Source: Enterobacter sp. JBIWA008
GTDB lineage: Bacteria > Pseudomonadota > Gammaproteobacteria > Enterobacterales > Enterobacteriaceae
Length of the DNA stretch: 64,000 nucleotides
Assembly: GCF_019968765.1 (NCBI RefSeq)
Contig: NZ_CP074149.1
Location: 744,001 to 808,000 of the forward strand
Direction: 5' to 3'
The notes beneath the pieces are model-generated. The model was not told the origin of the DNA, searched no databases, and saw only the letters and a program-made list of their open reading frames with translations. This document shows, piece by piece, positions 24,097 through 33,223 of the stretch. The position numbers and the translations under genes were made by a program. Within the stretch, counting starts at the first letter, position 1; every line of letters starts with the position of its first letter.

Positions 24097-24942
24097 ATGG
24101 CCGAAACGCAAAACGATCCCCTGCTGCCGGGATACTCGTTTAACGCGCACCTTGTGGCGGGACTGACCCCTATCGAGGCTGAGGGATACCTCGACTTTTA
24201 CGTTGACCGACCGCTCGGAATGAAAGGGTATATCCTCAACCTGACCGTGCGGGGTGAAGGGATCATTAAGAACGGTGACCAGCAGTTCGTCTGCCGCCCC
24301 GGCGATATCCTGTTGTTTCCACCGGGGGAGATCCACCACTATGGCCGTCATCCGGATGCCAAAGAGTGGTATCACCAGTGGGTCTACTTCCGTCCGCGCG
24401 CCTACTGGCAGGAGTGGCTTTCGTGGCCAGCGATTTTTGCGCACACCGGTTTTTATCGCCCGGATGAGGTTCATCTGGCGCAGTTTCGCGAGCTTTTTGC
24501 GCAGATTATTGAGGCGGGACAGGCCGGTGGTCGCTACGCCGAACTGCTGGCGATTAACCTGCTCGAACAGCTGCTGCTGCGCCGCATGGAGGCAATTAAC
24601 GAGTCTCTTAATCCCCCGCTGGATAACCGCGTGCGCGACGCCTGCCAGTACATCAGCGACCACCTGGCCGATAGTCAGTTTGATATCGCCAGCGTTGCTC
24701 AGCACGTCTGCCTGTCGCCGTCGCGGCTGTCGCATCTGTTCCGCCAGCAGCTTGGGGTAAGCGTGCTGAGCTGGCGCGAGGATCAGCGGATCAGCCAGGC
24801 AAAGCTTCTGCTCAGCACCACCCGGATGCCGATCGCCACCGTGGGGCGTAACGTGGGCTTTGAGGATCAGCTCTATTTCTCCCGGGTATTTAAAAAATGT
24901 ACCGGTGCCAGCCCGAGCGAATTCCGCGCGGGATGTGAATAA
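24097..24942 (+). CDS. araC: arabinose-responsive transcriptional regulator AraC
   Basis: Activates araBAD and other arabinose genes when L-arabinose is bound, and represses by DNA looping without it. The start [19 protein letters not shown] (24097) is used; the open frame extends to 24061 through the O2 site without homology. The 281 residues comprise the arm and cupin domain ([38 protein letters not shown]) and two AraC/XylS helix-turn-helix units ([40 protein letters not shown]). It ends at EFRAGCE, lacking the 11-residue tail of E. coli AraC (292 residues), as in Salmonella. Confidence 0.96.
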   Translation: MAETQNDPLLPGYSFNAHLVAGLTPIEAEGYLDFYVDRPLGMKGYILNLTVRGEGIIKNGDQQFVCRPGDILLFPPGEIHHYGRHPDAKEWYHQWVYFRPRAYWQEWLSWPAIFAHTGFYRPDEVHLAQFRELFAQIIEAGQAGGRYAELLAINLLEQLLLRRMEAINESLNPPLDNRVRDACQYISDHLADSQFDIASVAQHVCLSPSRLSHLFRQQLGVSVLSWREDQRISQAKLLLSTTRMPIATVGRNVGFEDQLYFSRVFKKCTGASPSEFRAGCE

Positions 24943-25070
24943 ACGGTAAAAAAAGATAAACAAACAGGTGAATGCGGAAAGCAACCTGTAAACTATTCAG
25001 ACAATTGTTGCCTTGACGCGGTGCGGGGCGCTAAGCAGAATCGCTGATTCGTTTTCTGACCGGAATAGTT

Positions 25071-25838
25071 ATGCAGGCATTGCTGGAACACTTTATTACC
25101 CAGTCCGTTATGTACTCGCTCATCGCCGTGGCGCTGGTGGCGTTTCTGGAATCGCTGGCGCTCGTTGGGCTGATCCTGCCCGGTACGGTGATGATGGCAG
25201 GGCTAGGGGCGCTGATCGGCAGCGGCGAGGTTAATTTCTGGCAGGCGTGGCTGGCCGGGATTATCGGCTGCCTGCTCGGCGACTGGATCTCCTTCTGGCT
25301 GGGCTGGCGCTTTAAGAAGCCGCTGCACCGCTGGTCGTTCATGAAAAAGAACAAAGCCTTGCTGGATAAAACCGAGCATGCGCTGCACCAGCACAGCATG
25401 TTTACCATCCTCGTCGGACGCTTTGTCGGGCCAACGCGTCCGCTGGTGCCGATGGTGGCCGGAATGCTGGATCTGCCCGTCGCGAAATTCGTGGTGCCGA
25501 ACATTATCGGCTGCGTCTTCTGGCCGCCGTTCTACTTCCTGCCGGGGATCCTCGCGGGTGCTGCCATCGATATTCCTGACGGCATGCAAAGCGGTGAGTT
25601 TAAGTGGCTGCTGCTGGGCACGGCTGTGCTGCTGTGGCTGGCTGCATGGCTTTGCTGGCGGCTGTGGCGCAGCGCGAAAGCCAGCGTCGATCGCCTGGCG
25701 CGCTATCTTCCGCGCTCTCGCCTTTTGTGGCTGGCCCCGCTGACGCTGGGTGTTGCCGTGGTGGCGCTGGTCGCGCTGATTCGCCACCCGCTGATGCCGG
25801 TATACGGCGAGATCTTGCTGAAGGTGGTGAGCCGTTAA
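25071..25838 (+). CDS. yabI: DedA-family inner-membrane protein YabI
   Basis: A 255-residue DedA/SNARE-associated membrane protein. Members of this family act in membrane homeostasis, and some are undecaprenyl-phosphate or phospholipid flippases; the role of YabI itself is not defined. DedA signatures are visible: FLESLALVGLILPGTVMMAG (about 26-45), GCLLGDWISFWLGWRFKKP (about 67) and VGRFVGPTRPLVPMVAGM (about 114), the last with the conserved arginines and prolines. The C-terminal part carries further helices and a basic patch. It lies downstream of araC, convergent with thiQ. Confidence 0.9.
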   Translation: MQALLEHFITQSVMYSLIAVALVAFLESLALVGLILPGTVMMAGLGALIGSGEVNFWQAWLAGIIGCLLGDWISFWLGWRFKKPLHRWSFMKKNKALLDKTEHALHQHSMFTILVGRFVGPTRPLVPMVAGMLDLPVAKFVVPNIIGCVFWPPFYFLPGILAGAAIDIPDGMQSGEFKWLLLGTAVLLWLAAWLCWRLWRSAKASVDRLARYLPRSRLLWLAPLTLGVAVVALVALIRHPLMPVYGEILLKVVSR

Positions 25839-25846
25839 GGTTTTTT

Positions 25847-25867
25847 CCCTCTCCCACAGGGAGAGGG
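25847..25867. terminator. palindrome between yabI and thiQ
   Basis: CCCTCTCCC (25847-25855), a 3-base loop ACA and GGGAGAGGG (25859-25867) form a perfect 9-bp stem, with six T before it. It lies between two convergent stop codons and would serve both. It shares its stem core with the palindrome at 5809-5834. Confidence 0.7.
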
Positions 25868-25869
25868 CA

Positions 25870-26571
25870 TCAGACCGCACGAATGCCCAGTAGTGAAGAC
25901 GCGCCCGCTTTACCGCTCAGCAATTCTTCTGTTTTTCCGTCCCACAAAATACGCCCTTCGGCAATCACCACCGATCGCGGCGCGATGCGGGCGGCATCTT
26001 CGATACTGTGCGAAACCATCAGCATCGTCAGCTGCTGGCGCTGACAGACGTCCTGCACCAGCGCCAGCATCTCCTGACGCAAAGCAGGATCGAGCGCCGA
26101 GAACGGCTCATCCAGCAGCAGTATCGGCTGCTCGCGCACCAGACAACGCGCCAGAGCTACGCGCTGGCGTTGGCCGCCGGATAGCTCGCCCGGCAGCCTG
26201 TCGATGAACCCGACGATCCCCATCTGTGCGGCAATGATCTCCAGCTTCTGGCGCTGGGCATCGTTCAGCCTGAGCCCCGGATGCATTCCCAGCGCGATGT
26301 TTTGCCGCACCGTCAGATGGGTAAACAGGTTGTTTTCCTGAAACAGCATTGAGACAGGACGTTTTGCGGGCGGCGTGTGGGTATGATCTTGGTTTTTAAT
26401 GACGATCGCGCCGCTTGCCGGCTGCAGAAAACCCGCAATCAAATTAAGCAGCGTGCTTTTTCCTGCTCCACTTGGGCCCAGAACCGCAATCATCTCTCCC
26501 TGGCGGGCAGAAAGCGTGAATCGCATTGGCAGGTGCTGGTAGAGCCAGGTCACATCAATCAGTTTTAACAT
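25870..26571 (-). CDS. thiQ: thiamine ABC transporter ATP-binding protein
   Basis: The ATPase of the ThiBPQ importer for thiamine and thiamine pyrophosphate. With the start [18 protein letters not shown] (26571) it has 233 residues, against 232 in E. coli; the longer upstream frame lies within thiP. Walker [14 protein letters not shown] (about residue 32), the Q-loop at FQENNLF, signature [15 protein letters not shown] (about 128) and Walker [16 protein letters not shown] are intact. It overlaps thiP by 17 bases. Confidence 0.96.
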   Translation of the reverse strand: MLKLIDVTWLYQHLPMRFTLSARQGEMIAVLGPSGAGKSTLLNLIAGFLQPASGAIVIKNQDHTHTPPAKRPVSMLFQENNLFTHLTVRQNIALGMHPGLRLNDAQRQKLEIIAAQMGIVGFIDRLPGELSGGQRQRVALARCLVREQPILLLDEPFSALDPALRQEMLALVQDVCQRQQLTMLMVSHSIEDAARIAPRSVVIAEGRILWDGKTEELLSGKAGASSLLGIRAV

Positions 26572-28165
26572 CACGCCCCGGGAGTTTTTCGATAACGGTA
26601 AATAAGGCAAAGCACAGCAGGAGCAGTAACAGCGCGGTGACCGCGCCGTCCTGGCTACGATAAGAGCCGATTTGCTGATAGAGCCAGTATGGCAGCGTGC
26701 GGAAATCGTCATTGCCAAAGAGAGCCACTACGCCAAAATCCCCAATCGACAGCACGCAGGCAAACGCCAGCGCCTGCGCCAGCGGACGTTTTAGCGCGCG
26801 CAGTTCGACCACCTTCAGCCGCTGCCATCCCTGCATGCCCAGCGACTGGCACAGCAAACCGTAGCGGCTGTTGACGTCGCGCATCGGGTTTTCCAGCACT
26901 TTAAGCGCGTAGGGGATGGCCATCAGGGCGTTGGTGAAAATCACAATGCCGTCGGCGCTTTCCGGCAGGCCGATGGTGCTGTTGAACAGTAAAAAGAAGC
27001 CCGTCGCCAGCACGATGCCCGGCATCGCCAGAATCAGCATGCCCGTCAGCTCCAGCGCCTGTCCGGCCTTTTGGGCCTGCCGGGCATAGAGTTCACGGCT
27101 GCTCCACAGCAGCATCATGGTCAGCATGACGCACAGCAATCCTGCCGCCAGGGCGATACGCAGCGAGGTCCAGGTCGCCTGCCAGAGGACGGGCTGTTGC
27201 AGGACGGACATGAGATTGAGGTTCAGTCCGTCAACGATAACGGCCATCAGCGGCGGCAGCAGAAGCAGGAGCGCCAGCGCGATCAGGATAAAATCGGTAA
27301 CGCGGCTGTGCAGGCTATCCTGCGGATCGCGCCAGCCGGTAATTTGATTGCTTCCTGCGGGAATGGCTTTACTCAGCCGCTGGCTCAACAGCACCAGCGC
27401 AAGGCAGCACGCCATCTGCATCATCGCCAGCAGCGCGGCGCGACCGGGATCGTAGTCGTAGCTTAAGGCCTGGTAAATCGCCAGCTCAATGGTGGTGGCC
27501 TGCGGCCCGCCGCCGAGCGACAGCACGGTGGCAAAGCTGGCAAAGCAGAGCATGAAGATTAACGCCGCGACGGGCGGGATCTGGCGGCGCAGCCAGGGCC
27601 ATTCGACAAAGCGGAAGAACGACACGCCGCGCATGCCGAGCTGGGCAGCAACCTGACGCTGTTCGCCGGGAATGTTTTCCAGCGCCTGCAAAAAGAGGCG
27701 CGTCGCCATCGGCATATTGAAAAATACGTGCGCCAGCAGAATGCCCTGCAGGCCGTATGGAGAGAATGACCATTCCAGACCAAGCTGGCCGAACAGCGAA
27801 GCCAGCCAGCCCTGGCGACCGTAAACGCTGAGGATCCCAAATACCGCCACCAGCACGGGCAGGATCAGCGTCATGGCACACAGGCGAAGCAGCGCCTCTC
27901 TGCCTGGGAAACGCCGACGATACAGTGCGCGTGCCAGAAAAATGGCCGGGATAACCGACAGCAGGGCAGAAAGTAACGCCTGCCAGAAGGAGAACCGGAT
28001 AACGTGCCAGAGGTAGCTGTCGTGCCAGAGGGCGAGCAGGTCACTCTCTGGCGCGTTGAACCACAGTGCAAGAAAAGCCCCCAGGCTGACCACTACCATC
28101 ACTACGGCGGCGAGCAGCCCGGGAAGTAACCAGCCGGGAATCAACGGCTGACGGCGCGTTGCCAT
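26555..28165 (-). CDS. thiP: thiamine ABC transporter permease
   Basis: The membrane channel of the thiamine/TPP importer. The 536 residues equal E. coli ThiP and form two fused permease halves, about six helices each. Two EAA-type loops contact ThiQ: one near [20 protein letters not shown] (about residue 191) and a second near [18 protein letters not shown] (about 440). The start overlaps the end of thiB by 25 bases, giving a tightly coupled operon. Confidence 0.96.
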   Translation of the reverse strand: MATRRQPLIPGWLLPGLLAAVVMVVVSLGAFLALWFNAPESDLLALWHDSYLWHVIRFSFWQALLSALLSVIPAIFLARALYRRRFPGREALLRLCAMTLILPVLVAVFGILSVYGRQGWLASLFGQLGLEWSFSPYGLQGILLAHVFFNMPMATRLFLQALENIPGEQRQVAAQLGMRGVSFFRFVEWPWLRRQIPPVAALIFMLCFASFATVLSLGGGPQATTIELAIYQALSYDYDPGRAALLAMMQMACCLALVLLSQRLSKAIPAGSNQITGWRDPQDSLHSRVTDFILIALALLLLLPPLMAVIVDGLNLNLMSVLQQPVLWQATWTSLRIALAAGLLCVMLTMMLLWSSRELYARQAQKAGQALELTGMLILAMPGIVLATGFFLLFNSTIGLPESADGIVIFTNALMAIPYALKVLENPMRDVNSRYGLLCQSLGMQGWQRLKVVELRALKRPLAQALAFACVLSIGDFGVVALFGNDDFRTLPYWLYQQIGSYRSQDGAVTALLLLLLCFALFTVIEKLPGRDVKTD

Positions 28166-29124
28166 TCACTTACCCATGCCGCACGCTGCGCGGCGACCTG
28201 CTGCGGCGTAAACTCCAGCGAGGCTGTTGGTTTGGTCAACTGCTCGAAACCTGCGGGCAGCGCAACGCTGGTGACCGGATACATCCAGTTGCCTGCGGGA
28301 ATGGCATTCTGGAACGCCGGTGAAACCATGAACTTCAGGAACTTCTCGGCCAGCTCCGGCTGTTTGCTGGCGGCGGTACGCGCGGCGACTTCCACCTGCA
28401 GATAGTGCCCTTCAGCAAAATCAGCGGCAGCATAGTTATCTTTCTTCTCGGCGATAATGTGATAGGCCGGAGAGGTGGTGTAGCTCAGCACCAGGTCGCT
28501 TTCGCCTTTCAGGAACAGGCCATAGGCTTCGCTCCAGCCTTTGGTGACGGTGACGGTTTTGGCGGCCAGTTTCTGCCACGCTTCCGGTGCTTTATCCCCG
28601 TACACCTTTTGCATCCACAGCAGCAGGCCCAGACCCGGTGTGCTGGTACGCGGATCTTCATAAATCACGCGCCATTTCTGGTCACTCTCGACCAGCTCTT
28701 TCAGGCTCTTCGGCGGGTTTTTCAGCTTATTTTTGTCGTAAACAAAAGCAAAGTAGCCATAGTCGAACGGCACAAAGGTGTCGTTTTTCCAGCCGCCAGG
28801 CACGTTAACGGCATCTGCCGCTACGCCGCTTTTGGCAAACAGTTTGGTTTGCGAGGCGGCTTCCAGCAGGTTGTTATCCAGCCCGAGCACCACGTCGGCC
28901 TTGCTGTTTTTCCCTTCCATGCGCAGACGGTTGAGCAGCGACACGCCATCTTCCAGCGCCACGAACTTCAGCTCGCAGTTACAGTCCGCTTCAAAGGCTT
29001 TTTTAACCACCGGGCCAGGGCCCCAGTCGGCAGAGAAGGAGTCATAGGTGTAGACCGTCAGGACGGGCTTCGCAAAAGCAGGCAGCGCAAACAGCGCCAG
29101 CAGGGGGAGAACTTTTTTTAACAC
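28141..29124 (-). CDS. thiB: thiamine-binding periplasmic protein
   Basis: The periplasmic receptor of ThiBPQ (also TbpA), binding thiamine, its monophosphate and its pyrophosphate. The start is the GTG at 29124: it gives 327 residues as in E. coli, is preceded by GAGG at good spacing and opens directly into a signal peptide (LKKVLPLLALFALPAFA, cleavage before KPVLTVYTYDSF). The longer frame to 29172 has no signal character. Segments VVLGLDNNLLEA, VPFDYGYFAFVYDK and STPGLGLLLWMQKVYGD are typical. The TPP riboswitch lies just upstream. Confidence 0.95.
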   Translation of the reverse strand: MLKKVLPLLALFALPAFAKPVLTVYTYDSFSADWGPGPVVKKAFEADCNCELKFVALEDGVSLLNRLRMEGKNSKADVVLGLDNNLLEAASQTKLFAKSGVAADAVNVPGGWKNDTFVPFDYGYFAFVYDKNKLKNPPKSLKELVESDQKWRVIYEDPRTSTPGLGLLLWMQKVYGDKAPEAWQKLAAKTVTVTKGWSEAYGLFLKGESDLVLSYTTSPAYHIIAEKKDNYAAADFAEGHYLQVEVAARTAASKQPELAEKFLKFMVSPAFQNAIPAGNWMYPVTSVALPAGFEQLTKPTASLEFTPQQVAAQRAAWVSEWQRAVSR

Positions 29125-29173
29125 TTTGCACCTCAAAGTTGAGTGGCAAAGGATTTTGAGCGACAGCCTCAAA

Positions 29174-29249
29174 TCCCTTCGCCGGCGTTATCCGGATCAG
29201 GTTCGACGGGTATTATCTCAGCGCACATCTGTGATGCAGCACCCCGTTG
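29174..29249 (-). ncRNA. TPP riboswitch (THI element) of thiBPQ
   Basis: On the minus strand the aptamer has its hallmarks in order: GGGGTGC at the 5' end, GCTGAGA, then AATACCCG, GAACCTGATC and CCGGATAACGCCGGCGAAGGGA. These are the conserved pyrimidine- and pyrophosphate-sensor loops of the class. It lies about 50 bases before the thiB GTG, so ligand binding would probably mask translation initiation or promote termination. In E. coli the corresponding leader is also called SroA. Confidence 0.95.
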
Positions 29250-29292
29250 AGAACGGCGCTATTGTAATGATTTGGTGAATATTACGAAAGCG

Positions 29293-30948
29293 TTATGGCT
29301 CCGGCGGCGCAAACCAGGCGGATTTAAAATCAAACCAGCCCAGAGTATTCATCCGCAGGCCGCGCATGCTGCGCTGACCCTGGATCATCAGCCAGTGGTG
29401 GATCAACGGCACGATTGCCTGCTCGGCCAGCAGCTGCTGGCACCACGCAGCAAGATTCATTTCTCCCGCACGCCACTGGGCGGCATCCTGTTGCCAGTCA
29501 CGGTCGATGCAGTGCTGGATCAGCGGGACTTCATACAGATGCGAGAAGAGCGAGAAATCGAGCGGCAGGGTAAAGTTGGCGCTGTTGAGCCAGATATCAC
29601 TGGCGATCTCCCCCTGATGCCATTCGTCATAGTCCACTTCCCTGACGTCTAACGTGACCCCCTCTGCTGCCAGCAGTCGGGTCATGATTCTGGCGATAAA
29701 ACGATGCTCCACGTGCTCGCGGTAGTAGGTCAGGGTGATGGACTCCAGTCCGGCGGGTTTGTCGCAGTGAACCGGGCGGGCGTGATGCCAGCGCGGAAGC
29801 AGGCCGTACGCCGGGAACCAGTATGTCTGGTACTGCTCTTCCGCATGGTAGATAAGATTGGAAGGGGATAAAACGTGGCTGATCCACTTGCGGACGGCCT
29901 GGTTTGCCCCACGGTGGGTGCGGCGGTCAAAGAGGAGGTAGTAACATCCCTCTTCCAGGCGACTCTCCACGGCTTTTTCTCCCGTGGTGGGGCCTTCAAG
30001 CGTTAGCCCGCAGCTTAGGTCTTCATTGAGATCCGGTAATACCCAGACGTTCACTTCGTCGATGAGCGCCCGATAGCCAAAGTAGTCATCGAACGCGCGG
30101 ATTTTCAGCTGGTTGCTGTTATTGCGGGAGACGGAGTAAGGCCCGGTGCCAATTGGCAGGCTGGCAAAATTGTTCATTGATTCCCACTCACCGGGCAAAA
30201 TCATCGACGGCACATAGCCCAGCAGCCAGGGAAGCCACTTGTCCTGCTGCGACAGCTCAATATCCAGCGTCCAGGCCGTGGGGGAGTGGATGCGCGAAAT
30301 ATGCGAGTAGAGCGGCAGCCTGCGGGCTCGTTCCAGAGAGGCAATGACGTCGTGCATTTCCAGCTCGCGGCCGTGGTGAAAGTGGATGCCGGGGCGTAAA
30401 AAGAAGCGCCAGTGGCGCGGGGAAAGTTGCTGCCAGTGGTGCGCGATATCCGCTTCCAGTTCCCCGTTTTCCTCATTTATCCGCGTCAGGCCGCTGAAGA
30501 TTTGCCGGGCCATGTGGGTTTCTGAGCGGCGTAAGGCCGTGCCGGGCAACAGATTTTTCATCGGACGGTAGTAGAGCACCCGCAGGATGTGGCGGCCCTG
30601 ACGAAAGCTGCGCCCGAGATGGGAAACCAGCATCTGGCGCACGGCGGCTTTGTCGCCAACCAGCTGTACCAGCTGATCGATGCGGTCCTGCTCGAGCAGA
30701 TCTTCCGCGCGCTGCTGCTGCAGTGCCAGCCCGGTATAGAGAAAGGTCAGCCGCGAGCGTTTCCCACGTCCCGCCTCCGCTTCCCAACTTAGCCAACCCT
30801 GCTGCTGCATGGTGTTGAGCAGCGTACGCATATGGCGGCGGGAACAGCTAAGCAGGTCAGCCAGCTCGTTGAGCGTGGTCTCCTGCGATTGCCCCTCGCA
30901 GCACTGCCAGAGGCGGATAAACTGTTGTTGCAGACGACCGGAAGGCAT
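29293..30948 (-). CDS. sgrR: HTH-type transcriptional regulator SgrR
   Basis: Activates sgrS when glucose-6-phosphate-type sugar phosphates accumulate, and represses its own gene. The 551 residues match E. coli SgrR. A winged helix-turn-helix is near the start ([20 protein letters not shown], about residue 25) and a large C-terminal domain resembles ABC solute-binding proteins (family 5), presumably the sugar-phosphate sensor. It is divergent from sgrS, with 67 bases between its start codon and the predicted RNA start, so one regulatory region serves both. Confidence 0.96.
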   Translation of the reverse strand: MPSGRLQQQFIRLWQCCEGQSQETTLNELADLLSCSRRHMRTLLNTMQQQGWLSWEAEAGRGKRSRLTFLYTGLALQQQRAEDLLEQDRIDQLVQLVGDKAAVRQMLVSHLGRSFRQGRHILRVLYYRPMKNLLPGTALRRSETHMARQIFSGLTRINEENGELEADIAHHWQQLSPRHWRFFLRPGIHFHHGRELEMHDVIASLERARRLPLYSHISRIHSPTAWTLDIELSQQDKWLPWLLGYVPSMILPGEWESMNNFASLPIGTGPYSVSRNNSNQLKIRAFDDYFGYRALIDEVNVWVLPDLNEDLSCGLTLEGPTTGEKAVESRLEEGCYYLLFDRRTHRGANQAVRKWISHVLSPSNLIYHAEEQYQTYWFPAYGLLPRWHHARPVHCDKPAGLESITLTYYREHVEHRFIARIMTRLLAAEGVTLDVREVDYDEWHQGEIASDIWLNSANFTLPLDFSLFSHLYEVPLIQHCIDRDWQQDAAQWRAGEMNLAAWCQQLLAEQAIVPLIHHWLMIQGQRSMRGLRMNTLGWFDFKSAWFAPPEP

Positions 30949-31015
30949 AAAAGGGGAACTCCTGACAAAAAACCAGCAATTTATTTATCCCTATATTAGG
31001 CCAATAATTCTTCTC

Positions 31016-31263
31016 GATGAAGCGAGGAGGTAAATTATGAAGAGGTCTACCGCACGTCAGTTTTATCAGCAGTACTTTTCAGCGACAAAAGGATCGTCCT
31101 GGCTGGCCCGCCGGTGTGCAGAGCAACGGCTGAAAACGTTAGAAGAATTGATGCAGTGGGACGTTACAACACCGGCCTCTTCCCGCTAACTCGCCTCGAT
31201 CATGTGTGACTGAGTATTGGTGCTTATCACCCGCCAGCAAAATGTTTTTGCTGGCTTTTTTCG
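31016..31263 (+). ncRNA. sgrS: SgrS, Hfq-binding sugar-phosphate stress RNA
   Basis: The predicted 5' end GATGAAGCGAGG corresponds to the E. coli RNA start, and AATAAT at 31003-31008 is a plausible -10. The 3' part keeps the ptsG-pairing block CATGTGTGACTGAGTATTGG (31201-31220). An intrinsic terminator follows: GCCAGCAAAA (31233-31242), loop TGT, TTTTGCTGGC (31246-31255) and six T. The length, about 248 nt, slightly exceeds the 227 nt of E. coli. It base-pairs with glucose transporter mRNA to block translation and trigger decay. It also encodes SgrT. Confidence 0.93.
31037..31189 (+). CDS. sgrT: SgrT, glucose uptake inhibitory peptide
   Basis: A 50-codon frame inside SgrS, starting ATG 31037 and ending TAA 31189, with GGAGG six bases before the start. 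The central RQFYQQYFSAT and later LEELMQWD match the conserved parts of the 43-residue E. coli SgrT, which inhibits the glucose transporter PtsG at the protein level. The N-terminus is five residues longer here (MKRSTA before RQF) and the C-terminus is TTPASSR. Initiation within E. coli SgrT is at the equivalent of the residue before RQF, which is not a Met codon here. Confidence 0.9.
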   Translation: MKRSTARQFYQQYFSATKGSSWLARRCAEQRLKTLEELMQWDVTTPASSR

Positions 31264-31309
31264 TTTATTCTTTCACCCAATTTCGATTCGCTTTCACAAG
31301 GACTTGCGC

Positions 31310-32488
31310 ATGCTGTGGTTGATGACGATGGGGCGACGCCTGAACGGCGTGTATGCCGCTTTTATGCTGGTGGCCTTTATGATGGGCGTGGCGGGGGCGC
31401 TGCAGGCGCCGACGCTGAGCCTGTTTCTCAGCCGCGAGGTGGGGGCACAGCCGTTTTGGGTCGGCCTGTTTTACACCGTCAACGCCATTGCCGGGATCCT
31501 GGTCAGCCTCGCGCTGGCGAAACGATCGGACAGCCAGGGCGATCGCCGCAGGCTGATCCTCTTTTGCTGCGCCATGGCCGTGGGCAACGCGCTGCTCTTT
31601 GCCTTCAACCGTCATTATCTGACGCTTATTACCTGCGGCGTGCTGCTGGCGTCGCTGGCGAACACCGCCATGCCGCAGCTGTTCGCGCTGGCCCGCGAAT
31701 ATGCGGATAGCTCGGCGCGGGAAGTGGTGATGTTCAGCTCGGTGATGCGTGCCCAGCTCTCGCTGGCGTGGGTCATCGGTCCGCCGCTGGCCTTCATGCT
31801 GGCGTTGAACTACGGCTTTACCGCCATGTTCTCCATCGCCGCCGGGATTTTTGTCATCAGTCTGGTATTGATTGCCTTCGCGCTGCCGTCCGTGGCGCGC
31901 GTCGAACAGGCGACGGACAAACCTGTCACCGAGGTGAGCGGCTGGCAGGACAAAAACGTCCGCATGCTGTTTATTGCCTCCACGCTGATGTGGACCTGCA
32001 ATACCATGTACATCATTGATATGCCGCTGTGGATCAGCAGCGATCTGGGTTTACCGGACAAGCTTGCGGGGATCTTAATGGGAACTGCCGCCGGGCTGGA
32101 AATTCCGGCGATGATTCTGGCGGGTTACTACGTTAAGCGCTTTGGAAAGCGTCGGATGATGATCGTCGCCGTGGCGGCCGGGGTGCTGTTCTACGCGGGG
32201 CTGATTCTTTTCCATTCGCGTGAAGCGTTGCTGGCGCTGCAGCTGTTTAACGCCGTGTTTATTGGAATTGTTGCCGGGATCGGCATGCTCTGGTTTCAGG
32301 ATCTCATGCCCGGGCGTGCAGGCTCGGCGACCACGCTTTTTACCAACAGTATTTCAACCGGAGTGATTCTGGCAGGCGTGATTCAGGGGGCACTGGCGCA
32401 GAGCTATGGGCATGCTTCTGTTTACTGGATGATTGCGGCGATCTCTGTCGTGACGCTTCTGCTGACCTGCCGCGTAAAAGACGTGTGA
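31310..32488 (+). CDS. setA: sugar efflux transporter SetA
   Basis: A major facilitator superfamily exporter of lactose, glucose and related sugars or analogues; in E. coli it lies downstream of sgrS and helps relieve sugar-phosphate stress. The start MLWLMTMGRRLNGVYAAF (31310) gives 392 residues, the E. coli length; the frame extends upstream through the SgrS terminator and is not used. About 12 membrane helices; the loop between helices 2 and 3 is AKRSDSQGDRRR. The SgrS terminator is 47 bases upstream; in E. coli some sgrS transcription reads through. Confidence 0.95.
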   Translation: MLWLMTMGRRLNGVYAAFMLVAFMMGVAGALQAPTLSLFLSREVGAQPFWVGLFYTVNAIAGILVSLALAKRSDSQGDRRRLILFCCAMAVGNALLFAFNRHYLTLITCGVLLASLANTAMPQLFALAREYADSSAREVVMFSSVMRAQLSLAWVIGPPLAFMLALNYGFTAMFSIAAGIFVISLVLIAFALPSVARVEQATDKPVTEVSGWQDKNVRMLFIASTLMWTCNTMYIIDMPLWISSDLGLPDKLAGILMGTAAGLEIPAMILAGYYVKRFGKRRMMIVAVAAGVLFYAGLILFHSREALLALQLFNAVFIGIVAGIGMLWFQDLMPGRAGSATTLFTNSISTGVILAGVIQGALAQSYGHASVYWMIAAISVVTLLLTCRVKDV

Positions 32489-32504
32489 TCGGATGAATGA
32501 AACG

Positions 32505-32525
32505 GAGCCCGGGAACGCCGGGCTC
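32505..32525. terminator. hairpin between setA and the cytochrome b-like gene
   Basis: GAGCCCGG (32505-32512) and CCGGGCTC (32518-32525) form a perfect 8-bp stem with a 5-base loop between two convergent stop codons. The T runs on both sides are short, so it may be only a weak bidirectional terminator. Confidence 0.6.
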
Positions 32526-32536
32526 TGCGAACCGTT

Positions 32537-33118
32537 TTATTCTGAATACTGATATTTACGCTGCGCGCGTAGCGTCAGGTACATATGAACGAGGCCCATG
32601 AAACCGTGTGCCCAGAAATATGTCTCAATAAAGACCGTCAGGAATTTATGCAACTTTAAGGCGGATTCCGTGATGAACGAAACGGGCCCGAGCGTGGCGT
32701 TCAGCACAAACCAGGCCGCGCCGCAGAGTGCAACGCCCAGCAGAGCCAGTACGCCCAAACCTTGCACCGTTGCCGCCATTCCGCCGGCATGCGCGTCAGG
32801 AAGCTGGCGCTGCGTGAGGGTGCGAATATCGTCAACGATTCCGTGAAAATCCAGCGCCAGCCAGGAGAAGTAATACTTAAACCCGCGCTGGGTTAACATC
32901 CATGCCATCATGGCAATGCCACAGAAAATTAAACCAAACCCGGAGATAATATGCATCCAGGTGACAATTCCGTTCAGCCCGGATTCGTGGAGGGCTTCAC
33001 TTTCGGTGAAATTAGAATTGATAATCTGGACCAGCACCAGGATGGCCACAAGAATGTGCAGTACGCGAAGAAAAGGCGTTTCTTTATGGGGAAGCGTATT
33101 GCGTAACGTTGGGTTCAT
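32537..33118 (-). CDS. cytochrome b561-like (cytochrome b/b6 domain) membrane protein
   Basis: A 193-residue membrane protein with about four helices (roughly residues 19-34, 50-75, 117-140 and 157-184). Histidines sit inside or at the edges of them: His21, His56, His157, His171 and His178. This pattern fits the prokaryotic cytochrome b561 / Ni,Fe-hydrogenase cytochrome b fold, with two hemes b passing electrons to or from quinone. No partner dehydrogenase or hydrogenase gene is adjacent. E. coli has no gene here. The actual electron donor is unknown. It is probably transcribed alone; its start lies in a Met-Asn-Pro context with a purine-rich leader. Confidence 0.7.
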   Translation of the reverse strand: MNPTLRNTLPHKETPFLRVLHILVAILVLVQIINSNFTESEALHESGLNGIVTWMHIISGFGLIFCGIAMMAWMLTQRGFKYYFSWLALDFHGIVDDIRTLTQRQLPDAHAGGMAATVQGLGVLALLGVALCGAAWFVLNATLGPVSFITESALKLHKFLTVFIETYFWAHGFMGLVHMYLTLRAQRKYQYSE

Positions 33119-33223
33119 CGCTTTTTACCTCAATAATGAGAGAGCTGATGCGATGCAGTGTGACGCAGATTAATTAACGAAACCTTAACGATGGGTGCGT
33201 CACACCGTATTTATGCGTTCCGA

